64,000 nt of DNA from Agromyces bauzanensis (GTDB lineage Bacteria; Actinomycetota; Actinomycetes; Actinomycetales; Microbacteriaceae). The position numbers and the translations under genes were made by a program. Location of the stretch: positions 405,357-469,356 of the forward strand of contig NZ_BMMD01000001.1 of assembly GCF_014645655.1 (NCBI RefSeq). The letters run 5' to 3'. The stretch's first letter is position 1, and each line of letters starts with the position of its first letter. The notes under the pieces are model-generated. The model made no database searches. It was given only the letters and a program-made list of their open reading frames with translations, and was not told the origin of the DNA. Positions 9,917 through 18,382 of the stretch are shown one piece after another.

Positions 9917-10609
9917 TCATCGTGCGAGGCGTGCGATGGTCGCCCGCACGACGCTCACGTGCACGTTCTCGAGGTGCCCCGCGAGCTCGAGCGCGCGCTC
10001 GGCGGCGCGGGCCTTGTCGGCGGCATCCGAGCGCCTCGACGGTGCGATCGCGCGCTCCACGAGCGCGGCCTCTCGCTCGGCCGCCGCGCGCACGCCGCGG
10101 AGGTGGCGCGGCTCGATGCCGACGCCGCGCAGGGCCACGAGCGACCGCAGGACGCCGACCGCCTCCTCGCCGTAGGTCTCGGCGGCCGCGAGGAGCGATG
10201 CCGAGACGGCCTCGTCGAGGAGCGCGTGCGTGGCGCCCGCGGCCTGGACGAGCTCGTCGCGCCGGAACCGGCGCGCCCCGGCGAGGAACGTCGTCGCGTC
10301 GGTCGCGCCGGGCAGTGCGGGCGTCTCGCCCGCGTCGATCGCCTCGAGGTGCGCGCGGATGACCTTGAGCGGCAGGTAGTGGTCGCGCTGCATCGACAGC
10401 ACGACCGTGATGCGGTCGACGTCTGCCCTCGAGAACTTGCGGTACCCGGCGGCCGTGCGCGCCGGGGACACGAGACGCTGCTCCTCGAGGAAGCGCAGCT
10501 TCGAGGGGGTGAGCTCGGGGAACTCGGGCTGGAGGAGCGCGAGCACCTGGCCGATCCCGAGCAGTTGGGCCTGGCCGCTCGCGTGGGGGAAGACGGCGGT
10601 GCCGGGCAC
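9917..10609 (-). CDS. ftsR: FtsR-like MerR-family regulator
   Basis: A 230-residue regulator with a MerR-type DNA-binding domain at the N-terminus (IGQVLALLQPEFPELTPSKL, then FLEEQRLVSPARTAAGYRKF, about residues 18-58). A long helical C-terminal region follows. Its position directly downstream of the FHA-domain gene is the position of ftsR (cg1631) in Corynebacterium glutamicum and Rv1828 in Mycobacterium, where the protein activates ftsZ transcription. Its GTG start overlaps the FHA stop in the sequence TAGTG, so translation of the two is coupled. The symbol rests on domain type plus synteny. Confidence 0.75.
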   Translation of the reverse strand: MPGTAVFPHASGQAQLLGIGQVLALLQPEFPELTPSKLRFLEEQRLVSPARTAAGYRKFSRADVDRITVVLSMQRDHYLPLKVIRAHLEAIDAGETPALPGATDATTFLAGARRFRRDELVQAAGATHALLDEAVSASLLAAAETYGEEAVGVLRSLVALRGVGIEPRHLRGVRAAAEREAALVERAIAPSRRSDAADKARAAERALELAGHLENVHVSVVRATIARLAR

Positions 10610-11121
10610 TATCCGGTCGCCAGTGGCGCCAGGTCGCGTCGGGAGGCGTAGAAGGTGAGCCGGTACTTGCCGATCTGCACCTCGGCGCCGTCGCTGAGGA
10701 GGGCCGTGTCGATGCGCACGCCGTCGAAGTACGTGCCGTTCAGCGACGAGAGGTCCTTCACCTCGAACGCCGTGCGATGCCGGAGGAACTCCGCGTGCCG
10801 GCGGGAGACCGTGACGTCGTCGAGGAAGATGTCGGCGTCGGGGTGGCGGCCGACGGTCGTGACGTCGGCGTCGAGGAGGAACCGCGCACCCGAATTGGGG
10901 CCCCGGCGGACGATGAGCAACGCCGACCCCGAGGGCAGCGCGTTGATCGCCTCCTGCTCCTCGGCGGAGATGTCACTGTCGAGCGCCGCCAGCTGGGCGG
11001 CGGCCTCGCGACTGAACCCGATAGTCGTGTCGCCCATCCCGTCGTCGCCGGCTCTCGCCGGCGTCGCCTGAGGCTCGCCCTCGGCCTCGCCGCCGGGCTG
11101 GGTGATGTCGGTATCCGCCAC
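10609..11121 (-). CDS. FHA-domain protein of the OdhI/GarA type
   Basis: The 170-residue protein has a flexible acidic N-terminus and a C-terminal FHA domain: VGRHPDADIFLDD, VSRRHAEF and LNGTYFDG are the phosphothreonine-binding loops. OdhI/GarA proteins inhibit 2-oxoglutarate dehydrogenase and rewire glutamate metabolism. They are switched off when a threonine pair in their N-terminus is phosphorylated by Ser/Thr kinases. Here a pair sits in GDTTIGFS at residues 32-33, close to the family's ETTS pattern. GTG 11121 is chosen because GGAGG lies seven to eight bases upstream. It begins two bases after the phosphatidyltransferase stop and overlaps ftsR by one base. Confidence 0.83.
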   Translation of the reverse strand: MADTDITQPGGEAEGEPQATPARAGDDGMGDTTIGFSREAAAQLAALDSDISAEEQEAINALPSGSALLIVRRGPNSGARFLLDADVTTVGRHPDADIFLDDVTVSRRHAEFLRHRTAFEVKDLSSLNGTYFDGVRIDTALLSDGAEVQIGKYRLTFYASRRDLAPLATG

Positions 11122-11123
11122 GA

Positions 11124-11747
11124 CTAACCTCCTTCCCCCAGCGTATCCGATCGGGAGTCGTCCGCTACACGGGGGATCCGGATGACGCGGGCGGTCTCGA
11201 TCGCATAGATGACGCCCGCCCACCAGTACAGGAACGCCCCCCACAGGGTGACCGCCCAGCCGACCGGCTCGGTCACCGGTTGCGCGGACGGGAATGCGAG
11301 CCCGAGCATGATGACGGGCACCCCGAAGAACAGGGCGAAGGTCGCGACCTTGCCGAGCTGGTGCACGGGCAGCGGTCCGTACCCGTGGCTGGCGAGCACC
11401 ACGCCGAGCACGAGGAGGAACACGTCGCGGGCGACGATCACGACCACGATCCACCAGGGCACGAGGCCGTTCGCGGCGAGTCCGACGAGCGCCGCGAAGA
11501 TGTAGAGGCGGTCGGCCGCGGGGTCGAGCAGCTGCCCGAGGCGGGTGACCTGGCCGAGTCGTCGCGCGAGGTAGCCGTCGAGGAGGTCGCTGAGGCTCGC
11601 CACCACGAGCACGACGAGCGCCGAGACATATCCGCCCACCACGATGAGCACGAGGAACACGGGCACGAGGGCGAGCCGCAGCATGCTGAGGACGTTCGGG
11701 ATCGTCCAGACCCGCGAACCCACCGCCCTCGTGCTCTCCCCAGCCAC
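11124..11747 (-). CDS. CDP-alcohol phosphatidyltransferase (PgsA-like)
   Basis: A 207-residue integral membrane enzyme that transfers a phosphatidyl group from CDP-diacylglycerol to an alcohol. The full catalytic signature is present in the second helix: DLLDGYLARRL followed by GQLLDPAADR, giving the four aspartates of DxxDGxxAR-G-xxxDxxxD (about residues 53-79). Four to five further hydrophobic segments follow. Phosphatidylglycerophosphate synthase or a phosphatidylinositol-phosphate synthase are both possible; the acceptor cannot be read from the sequence. It is the first gene of the operon with the FHA protein and ftsR. Confidence 0.82.
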   Translation of the reverse strand: MAGESTRAVGSRVWTIPNVLSMLRLALVPVFLVLIVVGGYVSALVVLVVASLSDLLDGYLARRLGQVTRLGQLLDPAADRLYIFAALVGLAANGLVPWWIVVVIVARDVFLLVLGVVLASHGYGPLPVHQLGKVATFALFFGVPVIMLGLAFPSAQPVTEPVGWAVTLWGAFLYWWAGVIYAIETARVIRIPRVADDSRSDTLGEGG

Positions 11748-11779
11748 GATGCGATCCTATCGACCCCTAGAATGCCGCC

Positions 11780-12610
11780 ATGGCTCCCCTCTTCGTGTGT
11801 CTCGTCATCTGCGGCGCGATCACGGCCGCGACGTGGCTCGCCTCGATCGTGACGCGGGAGTACTCGTGGGTCGACCGCATCTGGTCGGTCGCGCCGATCG
11901 CGTACGTCTGGGTGTTCGCGGTGGCGAGCGCCTTCGACGCCCGACTCGTGTTGATGGCGGTGCTGGTGACGGCATGGGGCATCCGGCTCACCTTCAACTA
12001 CGCGCGCAAGGGCGGCTACCGTCCGGGCGGCGAGGACTACCGGTGGGCGGTGCTGCGCGGGCGGATGTCGCCGCCGGCGTTCCAGGCGTTCAACCTGCTC
12101 TTCATCTCGATCTACCAGAACGGCCTCATCCTGCTGATCAGCCTGCCGGCCCTCACGGCATTCGAGGCGGCGGGCGACCCGCTCGGCGCGTGGGACGTCG
12201 TGCTCGCGGCGCTCTTCGTGGCCTTCCTCGTCGGCGAGACCGTCGCCGACCAGCAGCAGTGGGCGTTCCACCGCTGGAAGGCCGCGGAGACGGCGGCGGG
12301 CCGCTCCCCCGATCCCGGTTTCCTGCAGACGGGCCTGTTCCGCCTCTCGCGGCATCCGAACTACTTCTTCGAGCAGGCGCAGTGGTGGGTGTTCTACGGG
12401 TTCGCCGTCGCCGCCACCGGCGTGTGGGTGCACTGGACCATCGCGGGCGCGGTGCTGCTCTCGCTCCTGTTCGTCGGCTCGACGGCCTTCACCGAGGCGA
12501 TCTCGCGCGCGAAATATCCCGAGTACGACGAGTACCGGGCGCGCACGTCGCCCATCGTGCCGTGGATTCCGCGATCGAGGGACCGCGCGGGATTCAGAGC
12601 CTCGACCTGA
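11780..12610 (+). CDS. DUF1295 membrane protein (steroid-reductase/ICMT-like fold)
   Basis: A 276-residue polytopic membrane protein with about seven hydrophobic segments. The C-terminal region FRLSRHPNYFFEQAQWW is the conserved stretch of DUF1295 proteins, which resemble 3-oxo-5-alpha-steroid 4-dehydrogenases and isoprenylcysteine methyltransferases and probably bind a nucleotide cofactor there. ATG 11780 is the first start in frame, 32 bases from the divergent phosphatidyltransferase. Its 3' end overlaps the convergent MarR-NUDIX gene by 17 bases. The substrate is unknown. Confidence 0.8.
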   Translation: MAPLFVCLVICGAITAATWLASIVTREYSWVDRIWSVAPIAYVWVFAVASAFDARLVLMAVLVTAWGIRLTFNYARKGGYRPGGEDYRWAVLRGRMSPPAFQAFNLLFISIYQNGLILLISLPALTAFEAAGDPLGAWDVVLAALFVAFLVGETVADQQQWAFHRWKAAETAAGRSPDPGFLQTGLFRLSRHPNYFFEQAQWWVFYGFAVAATGVWVHWTIAGAVLLSLLFVGSTAFTEAISRAKYPEYDEYRARTSPIVPWIPRSRDRAGFRAST

Positions 12611-13598
12611 GCGAAGGCCAGGACTCCGCGAATCTCGGATGCAGCGGCAGTTCGCCGACGGAGTCGAACCGGACCCAGCGCAGCTCGATGCTCTCGGGGT
12701 CGCTCACGACGGGCGCGAACCGCTCGACGGCGTCGGCCACGACGGTCGTGTACGACCAGTAGCCGAGGTCGAGCACCGACGTGAATCGCACGGCGAGCAG
12801 CCGTGCCGGAACGCCTGCCTCCTCAGCGGCCTCGCGCACCGCGGCCTGCACGGCGTCCTCGTGCTCGTGCCGGGCGCCACCGGGCATGCCCCAGGTGCCG
12901 CCGAAGTGGCTCCAGGCGGCGCGGTGCTGCAGCAGCACCTCGGATGCGGGGCTGACGACGAGCAGTCCGGCGGCACCGAACCTGCCCCAGTACCGCGCGC
13001 CGTCGGGTCCTTCGACCCAGGCGTCCCCGCTCGTTCCGCTCATGACTCCAGCATGACCCACATGGGACTCACGGCGGGCCGGCGCACCCGCGCGGTCACC
13101 CGCCTCGACGACGATGCCCGCGAGCCGATCCAGGAAGTCGACGACGATCGCCCGCTCGGCGGGGGTGAGGGACACGGCGAGCTGGAGCATCCGCTCGTGC
13201 ATGGGCCCGAGGGTGCGCCGGAGTCGCTCGTGCGCCCCGGGCAGGGTGCTGAGCAGCATGGCGCGGCGGTCGGACGGATGCCGCGAGCGCTCGAGGTAAC
13301 CGGATGTCACGAGCCGCCCCACGAGCTTGGTGACCGCGGCCGTGGTGATGCCGAGCTCGCGCGCGACCGCCGCGCTCGTCGCGTCGCGCCCGGCACGCTC
13401 CTCGCGGATGATCCAGCGGAGCGCCGCGACGTCGGTGTCGCCCATGTCCATGTCGTCACGCGTGCGCCTGCGCATCATCGCCTCCGCGTCGCGGTGACGC
13501 CTGACCGCCTCGAGGACGTCGAGCGTGGACGGATCGGTCCGGTCGTACCAGTACCCGTCGCTCGTCGAACTTTCGGTTGTTCCCTCGGGCATAACCAC
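12594..13598 (-). CDS. MarR-family regulator fused to a NUDIX hydrolase
   Basis: One uninterrupted 334-residue frame carries two domains. Residues about 45-160 form a MarR winged helix (ATSAAVARELGITTAAVTKL, then RSRHPSDRRAMLL as the wing). Residues about 190-325 form a NUDIX hydrolase with a complete box starting GGARHEHEDAVQAAV and ending REAAEEAGV. A possible internal ATG (VMSGTSGD, near 13043) with GGAG two bases upstream could also give free NUDIX protein. The gene is divergent from idi-crtE. In Corynebacterium a MarR protein (CrtR) controls the carotenoid operon and responds to geranylgeranyl diphosphate, so this is the likely local repressor. The NUDIX half could bind or hydrolyse a prenyl diphosphate; that is inference. 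The GTG start lies just after TAGCAT, compatible with a leaderless transcript. Confidence 0.83.
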   Translation of the reverse strand: MVMPEGTTESSTSDGYWYDRTDPSTLDVLEAVRRHRDAEAMMRRRTRDDMDMGDTDVAALRWIIREERAGRDATSAAVARELGITTAAVTKLVGRLVTSGYLERSRHPSDRRAMLLSTLPGAHERLRRTLGPMHERMLQLAVSLTPAERAIVVDFLDRLAGIVVEAGDRAGAPARRESHVGHAGVMSGTSGDAWVEGPDGARYWGRFGAAGLLVVSPASEVLLQHRAAWSHFGGTWGMPGGARHEHEDAVQAAVREAAEEAGVPARLLAVRFTSVLDLGYWSYTTVVADAVERFAPVVSDPESIELRWVRFDSVGELPLHPRFAESWPSLRSRL

Positions 13599-13616
13599 GA
13601 TGCTATCGTCAAGTCA

Positions 13617-13629
13617 CTAACTCGGTTAG
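13617..13629. promoter_or_regulatory. Palindrome in the MarR-NUDIX / idi intergenic region (candidate operator)
   Basis: CTAAC-TCG-GTTAG is a perfect inverted repeat placed about 10 bases downstream of the extended -10-like TGCTATCGT (13601-13609) that reads toward idi. A repressor bound here would cover the likely transcription start of the carotenoid operon. The divergent MarR-NUDIX protein is the obvious candidate, but binding is inferred. Confidence 0.5.
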
Positions 13630-13654
13630 CGAATTCAGTCATTTGGAGGGGGCG

Positions 13655-14197
13655 ATGACACAGACCATAGAGGCCATCGAAGACGAGGTCGTGCTCCTCG
13701 ACGAAGCGGGGAACCCCATCGGTCGGGCACCGAAGAGCGCCGCGCACGGGCCGGACACGGCCCTGCACCTGGCGTTCTCCTGTCATGTGGTGAACGCCCT
13801 CGGCGAACTCCTCGTGACCCGCCGCGCGCTCACCAAGCAGGCGTGGCCCGGCGTGTGGACCAACTCGTTCTGCGGACACCCGAGGCCCGCCGAGTCGCTC
13901 GTGGCGGCCGTGCGCCGGCGCGCCGACTTCGAGCTCGGCATCGAGCTCGACGACGTGGAGCTCGCGCTCCCGCTGTTCCGCTACCGCGCCGCCGACGCCG
14001 ACGGCACCGTCGAGAACGAGGTCTGCCCCGTCTATCTCGCCAGGACGGCGAGTGAGCCCGACCCCAATCCGCGCGAGGTCGCGGAGTATCGCTGGGTCGA
14101 TCCGGCGGAGCTCGGCCGGGCCGTCGAGGCAGCCCCGTGGGCGTTCAGCCCATGGCTCGTCCTGCAGGCCCGGCAGCTGGAGCTGTTCCGTGACTGA
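13655..14197 (+). CDS. idi: Isopentenyl-diphosphate delta-isomerase, type I
   Basis: Interconverts isopentenyl and dimethylallyl diphosphate, supplying the starter for geranylgeranyl diphosphate. The 180-residue protein carries the catalytic cysteine motif TNSFCGHP (near residue 72), the NUDIX-like helix RRRADFELGI and the second catalytic motif GTVENEVCPVY, all typical of type I Idi. ATG 13655 is chosen over the upstream TTG because GGAGG (13635-13639) is well placed. It is the first gene of the carotenoid operon and overlaps crtE by eight bases. Confidence 0.94.
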   Translation: MTQTIEAIEDEVVLLDEAGNPIGRAPKSAAHGPDTALHLAFSCHVVNALGELLVTRRALTKQAWPGVWTNSFCGHPRPAESLVAAVRRRADFELGIELDDVELALPLFRYRAADADGTVENEVCPVYLARTASEPDPNPREVAEYRWVDPAELGRAVEAAPWAFSPWLVLQARQLELFRD

Positions 14198-15236
14198 CGT
14201 GCTCGACTCCGCGGTCGATGACGGGCTTCGTGCCGTCTTCGCCGACGCCCGCGTGCGCGCCGGCCAGTACGGCGCGCACTACGCTGCGCTCTGGGAATCG
14301 CTCGAGCAGCAGAGCGCCGGCGGCAAGCGCATCCGCCCGCAGCTCGTGAACGCGGCCTACTTCGGCCTCGGGGGCACCGACCGGTCGCTCGTCACGCGCG
14401 TCGCGATCTCATTCGAGCTGCTGCACACCGCATTCCTCATCCACGACGACGTGATCGACCGCGACACCGTGCGACGGGGTGCGCCGAACATCGCGGCGCA
14501 GTTCGCCGGGCGCGCCCGCGACCATGGCGCCGGCGACCGCGTGAGCGCGACGTGGGGCGAGACGGCGGCGGTGCTCGCAGGCGACCTCGCGCTCAGCCGC
14601 GCGCACCGGGAGATCGCGACGCTGGCCGTCGACGACGACCGGCGGGCGGCGCTGCTGGACATCCTCGACCGTGCCGTATTCGTGTCCGCCGCGGGCGAGC
14701 TGGCCGACGTCGTGCATGCCGGCATCCCCGAGACGCCGCGCGTCGACCGCGTGCTCGCCACACTCGAGCAGAAGACCGCGGTGTACTCGTTCGAGTGCCC
14801 GCTCGCCGCCGGCGCCGTGCTCGCGGGGGCCGACGGGGCGACCGTCGACGCACTCGCGCGCTTCGGGCGCCTGGTGGGCGTGGCGTTCCAGATCGCCGAC
14901 GACATCCTCGGCGTGTTCGGCGACCCCGCGGTGACGGGCAAGTCCGCCGCGTCCGACCTGCGCGAGGGCAAGCAGACCGCGCTCACGGCACACGCCGCGA
15001 CGACCGATGCGTGGCCCGCGATCTCCGCGCGGCTCGGCGACCCCGAGCTCGACGACGGAGCCGCGCACCTCATGCGGGTCGCGCTCCGCGAGTGCGGCGC
15101 GCTCGACGCGGCCCGACGGCTCGCCGACGAGCACGTCACCCTTGCCCGGCTCGAGCTCGACGCCGCCCACCTGCCCGAAGCCCTCAGGGCGGAGCTCGGC
15201 GAGCTCGCCCAGCACGCGGCGGAGCGTGCCCGATGA
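14190..15236 (+). CDS. crtE: Geranylgeranyl diphosphate synthase
   Basis: A prenyltransferase that builds C20 geranylgeranyl diphosphate for phytoene synthesis. The 348-residue protein has the first aspartate-rich motif in HDDVIDRD (residues about 90-97) and the second in DDILGVFGD (about 236-244), with GGKRIRPQL near residue 45. GTG 14190 sits inside the last codons of idi, with GGAG seven bases upstream, so the two are translationally coupled. The reading frame is open further upstream only as an idi shadow. Its stop overlaps the crtB start (ATGA). Confidence 0.93.
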   Translation: MTDVLDSAVDDGLRAVFADARVRAGQYGAHYAALWESLEQQSAGGKRIRPQLVNAAYFGLGGTDRSLVTRVAISFELLHTAFLIHDDVIDRDTVRRGAPNIAAQFAGRARDHGAGDRVSATWGETAAVLAGDLALSRAHREIATLAVDDDRRAALLDILDRAVFVSAAGELADVVHAGIPETPRVDRVLATLEQKTAVYSFECPLAAGAVLAGADGATVDALARFGRLVGVAFQIADDILGVFGDPAVTGKSAASDLREGKQTALTAHAATTDAWPAISARLGDPELDDGAAHLMRVALRECGALDAARRLADEHVTLARLELDAAHLPEALRAELGELAQHAAERAR

Positions 15237-16123
15237 GCCCCCCCGGCGGCGAGGCCGACGCGCTCGGCCGGTACGGCGCGACCGCGGAGGCGAGCGCGGC
15301 CGTGGTGATCGGGCGCTATTCCACCTCGTTCGGGGCCGCGGCCCGGCTCCTCGATCCGGCGTCGCGCCGGCGCATCCGCTCGATCTACGCCCTCGTGCGC
15401 GTCGCCGATGAGATCGTCGACGGCACCGCGCGCGCGGCCGGGCTCGCCGACGCCGAGCTCGTCGCGGTGCTCGGCGACCTCGAGGCCGAGACCGAGACCG
15501 CGATGGGGCGCGGGTACTCCGCCAACCTCGTGGTGCACGCGTTCGCGACGACCGCGCGCGACGCCGGCATCGACGAGCGGCTCACGCGCCCGTTCTTCGC
15601 CTCCATGCGCCGCGACCTCGACCGTGCGCCGATGCGGATCGACGAGGTCGGGCCGTACATCCACGGCTCGGCCGAGGTCGTCGGCCTCATGTGCCTCGCG
15701 GTGTTCCTCATCGACGAGCCGGCGGATGCCGCGCGACGCGAGCGGCTCGAGGAGGGTGCCGTGCACCTCGGCGCCGCATTCCAGAAGATCAACTTCCTCC
15801 GCGACCTGGCCGTGGACTGGCACGAGCTCGGGCGCAACTACTTCCCCTGGATCGACCCCGATCGGTTCACCGAGGCCGACAAGGCGCGCATCCTCGACGA
15901 CATCGATCACGATCTGGAGATCGCCGGTCGCAGCATCCGGGAACTCCCGCGCCGCGCCCGTACCGCGGTCGCCGCCGCACACGGACTGTTCGCGAAGCTC
16001 GCCGCTCGCTGCCGCACGACGCCGGCCGAGCGGCTCATCGCGACGCGGATCCGGGTGCCAGACGGGGAGAAGCTCGTGATCGCGGTCAGATCCGCGATCA
16101 CGGCCGGCGGGATCGGCCGATGA
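15233..16123 (+). CDS. crtB: Phytoene synthase
   Basis: Condenses two geranylgeranyl diphosphates head to head to C40 phytoene. The 296-residue protein contains YALVRVADEIVDG (first aspartate-rich helix), YIHGSAEVVGLMCL and FQKINFLRDLAVDWHELGR (second aspartate-rich helix), the squalene/phytoene synthase signatures. ATGA overlaps at both ends join it to crtE and crtI. Confidence 0.95.
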   Translation: MSPPGGEADALGRYGATAEASAAVVIGRYSTSFGAAARLLDPASRRRIRSIYALVRVADEIVDGTARAAGLADAELVAVLGDLEAETETAMGRGYSANLVVHAFATTARDAGIDERLTRPFFASMRRDLDRAPMRIDEVGPYIHGSAEVVGLMCLAVFLIDEPADAARRERLEEGAVHLGAAFQKINFLRDLAVDWHELGRNYFPWIDPDRFTEADKARILDDIDHDLEIAGRSIRELPRRARTAVAAAHGLFAKLAARCRTTPAERLIATRIRVPDGEKLVIAVRSAITAGGIGR

Positions 16124-17730
16124 CGACGATGTCGGGGGAACGGATCGTCGTCATCGGCGGGGGGATCGCCGGGCTGGCGTCGGCGGCGCTGCTCGCGCGG
16201 GACGGCCATCGGGTCACCCTGCTCGAGGCGCTGCCGACGCTCGGCGGGCGAGCCGGCACGTGGGAGCGACGCGGGTTCCGGTTCGACACCGGCCCGTCGT
16301 GGTACCTCATGCCCGAGGTGTTCGATCACTTCTTCCGCCTGTTCGGCACGACCGTCGCTGCGGAGCTCGAGCTCACGACCCTGGACCCCGGCTATCGCGT
16401 CTACGCCGACGGCTACGACGACCCCATCGACCTCCGCGCCTCGCGCGCCGAGAACGTCGCCCTCTTCGAGTCGATCGAGCCCGGTGCGGGCGCCGCGCTC
16501 GAGCGGTACCTCGACTCCGCGGCATCCACCTACGACGTCGCCCGACGCCGCTTCCTCTACACGAACTTCGACGACCCCAGGGCATTCGCGGCCCCCGAGG
16601 TGCTCGGCAGCGCCGGTCGCCTCGCGCGGCTGCTCGCGACGCCGCTCGACCGGTTCGCGGCCCGTTCCGTGCGGGACCGACGGCTCCGCCAGGTGCTCGG
16701 CTACCCGGCCGTGTTCCTCGGGTCGTCGCCGTCGGCGACGCCCGCCATGTACCACCTCATGAGCCACATGGACCTCGAGCAGGGCGTGCTGTACCCGCGG
16801 GGCGGGTTCGGCGTGCTCATCGCGCGCATCGCGGAGATCGCCGAGACCGCCGGGGTCGACCTGATCGTGAACGCGCACGTCGAGGCCATCGAGCTGACCG
16901 ACGAGCCGTCGCCTTCGGTCACGGGCGTGCGCTACCGCGACGTGTCGGGAGACGAGCATCGCGTTACCGCCCACCGCGTGGTGTCGGCGGCCGACCTGCA
17001 CCACACCGAGACCGAGCTGCTGCCGCCGGCGGCGCGCACGTACCCCGAGTCGTGGTGGGAGCGGCGGACGTCGGGACCCGGCGCGGTGCTCGCGATGCTC
17101 GGCGTGCGCGGGGAGGTGCCGGCGCTCGCCCATCACACGCTGTTCTTCACCGAGGACTGGTCCGAGAACTTCGAGCAGATCTTCGGAGCCGACCCGCGCA
17201 TCCCCGACCCGGCGTCGTTCTACGTGTGCAAGCCGAGTGCGAGCGACGCCACCGTCGCGCCGCCGGGCGACACGAACCTGTTCATCCTCGTGCCGGTGCC
17301 CGCGGACGTCTCGATCGGCCGCGGCGGCGAGGACGGCGGGGGCGACCGCCTCGTCGAGGAGGCCGCCGACCGCGCGATCGCGCGCATCGCCGAGGCCACC
17401 GGCACCCCCGGCATCGCGGCGCGCATCGTGGTGCGCCGCACGGTGGGGCCGGCCGATTTCGCCGAGGACCTCAACTCCTGGCGGGGCGGCGCGCTCGGCC
17501 CGGCGCACACGCTGCGGCAGAGCGCATTCCTGCGCGGGTCGAACCGCTCGCGCCGCGTGCGGGGCCTCCTCTACGTGGGAGGGTCGAGCGTGCCCGGTAT
17601 CGGCCTGCCGATGTGCCTCATCAGCGCCGAGAACGTGCTGAAGCGCGTTCGCGGCGACCGGTCGAGCGGCCCGCTGCCCGAGCCCGCCGTTACTGCGCGA
17701 TCCGTCGAGCTCGACCGGAACGCGGGATGA
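16120..17730 (+). CDS. crtI: Phytoene desaturase
   Basis: An FAD-dependent four-step desaturase turning phytoene into lycopene. The 536-residue protein starts with the dinucleotide-binding motif VVIGGGIAGLASAALLARDG (residues 10-29). The C-terminal flavin-contact motif YVGGSSVPGIGLPMCL, the bacterial phytoene desaturase signature, is near 485-500. ATG 16120 overlaps the crtB stop as ATGA; its own stop overlaps the crtYe start in the same way. Confidence 0.95.
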   Translation: MTTMSGERIVVIGGGIAGLASAALLARDGHRVTLLEALPTLGGRAGTWERRGFRFDTGPSWYLMPEVFDHFFRLFGTTVAAELELTTLDPGYRVYADGYDDPIDLRASRAENVALFESIEPGAGAALERYLDSAASTYDVARRRFLYTNFDDPRAFAAPEVLGSAGRLARLLATPLDRFAARSVRDRRLRQVLGYPAVFLGSSPSATPAMYHLMSHMDLEQGVLYPRGGFGVLIARIAEIAETAGVDLIVNAHVEAIELTDEPSPSVTGVRYRDVSGDEHRVTAHRVVSAADLHHTETELLPPAARTYPESWWERRTSGPGAVLAMLGVRGEVPALAHHTLFFTEDWSENFEQIFGADPRIPDPASFYVCKPSASDATVAPPGDTNLFILVPVPADVSIGRGGEDGGGDRLVEEAADRAIARIAEATGTPGIAARIVVRRTVGPADFAEDLNSWRGGALGPAHTLRQSAFLRGSNRSRRVRGLLYVGGSSVPGIGLPMCLISAENVLKRVRGDRSSGPLPEPAVTARSVELDRNAG

Positions 17731-18053
17731 CGGGGTTCGCCTATCTCGCCGCGCTCCTCGTCTCGCTTGGCGCGATGGCGCTCATCGACGCGCGCTGGCG
17801 TCTGGCGTTCTGGCGTGCACCGGGTGCTGCGGCGATCGCAGTCGGCGTCGGTACCGCACTGCTGCTCGCCTGGGACGTCGTGGGCATCGGCTTCGGCGTG
17901 TTCTTCCGCGGCGATTCGCCCTGGGCGTCGGGCCTCGTCATCGCGCCGGAGCTGCCCATCGAGGAGCCGGTGTTCCTCCTCTTCCTCTGCCATCTCTCGC
18001 TGGTGACCGTGCTCGGCGCCGAACGTGCCCTGCAGGCGAGGGGACGCCCGTGA
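17727..18053 (+). CDS. crtYe: Carotenoid cyclase subunit, CrtYe type
   Basis: A 108-residue, three-helix membrane protein and one half of the heterodimeric lycopene cyclase that cyclises C50 carotenoid ends in actinobacteria. The conserved ELPIEEPVFL near residues 73-82 is the lycopene cyclase domain signature. It overlaps crtI and crtYf by four bases each. Whether the pair makes epsilon rings (decaprenoxanthin) or beta rings cannot be read from the sequence. Confidence 0.88.
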   Translation: MTGFAYLAALLVSLGAMALIDARWRLAFWRAPGAAAIAVGVGTALLLAWDVVGIGFGVFFRGDSPWASGLVIAPELPIEEPVFLLFLCHLSLVTVLGAERALQARGRP

Positions 18054-18382
18054 CCTACGCGCTGATCTCCCTGCCGTTCCTCGCGATCGGCGTGCTCGCC
18101 GCGGTGATCACGGCACGCTCGCTGCCGCGGCCGGCCCGACGTCGGCGGTGGATCGCGACCGCGATCGCCGCGGCCGTGCTCCTCGCGCTCACGGGCGTCT
18201 TCGACACGGTCATGATCGCCGCCGGCCTCTTCGGCTACGCCGACGGCACGAGGCTCGGGCCGACCGTGGGCCTCGCACCGATCGAGGACTTCGCCTACCC
18301 GACCGTCGCCGCGCTCCTGGTGCCCGCCGTGTGGACGATCGTGCGACGGCGTGCGCAGCGAGGCGGCGATGATGAAGACTGA
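18050..18382 (+). CDS. crtYf: Carotenoid cyclase subunit, CrtYf type
   Basis: A 110-residue, three-helix membrane protein, partner of the preceding subunit. GLAPIEDFAYPTVAALLVP (about residues 73-91) is the second-subunit version of the cyclase signature. The GTG start overlaps the crtYe stop; its 3' end overlaps crtEb by 14 bases. Gene order crtYe-crtYf-crtEb matches the C50 operons of Corynebacterium and Clavibacter. Confidence 0.88.
   Translation: MTYALISLPFLAIGVLAAVITARSLPRPARRRRWIATAIAAAVLLALTGVFDTVMIAAGLFGYADGTRLGPTVGLAPIEDFAYPTVAALLVPAVWTIVRRRAQRGGDDED

Noticed and set aside
14357..15982. 541-codon minus-strand frame through crtE and crtB
   Set aside because: Antisense shadow of two clearly real carotenoid genes.
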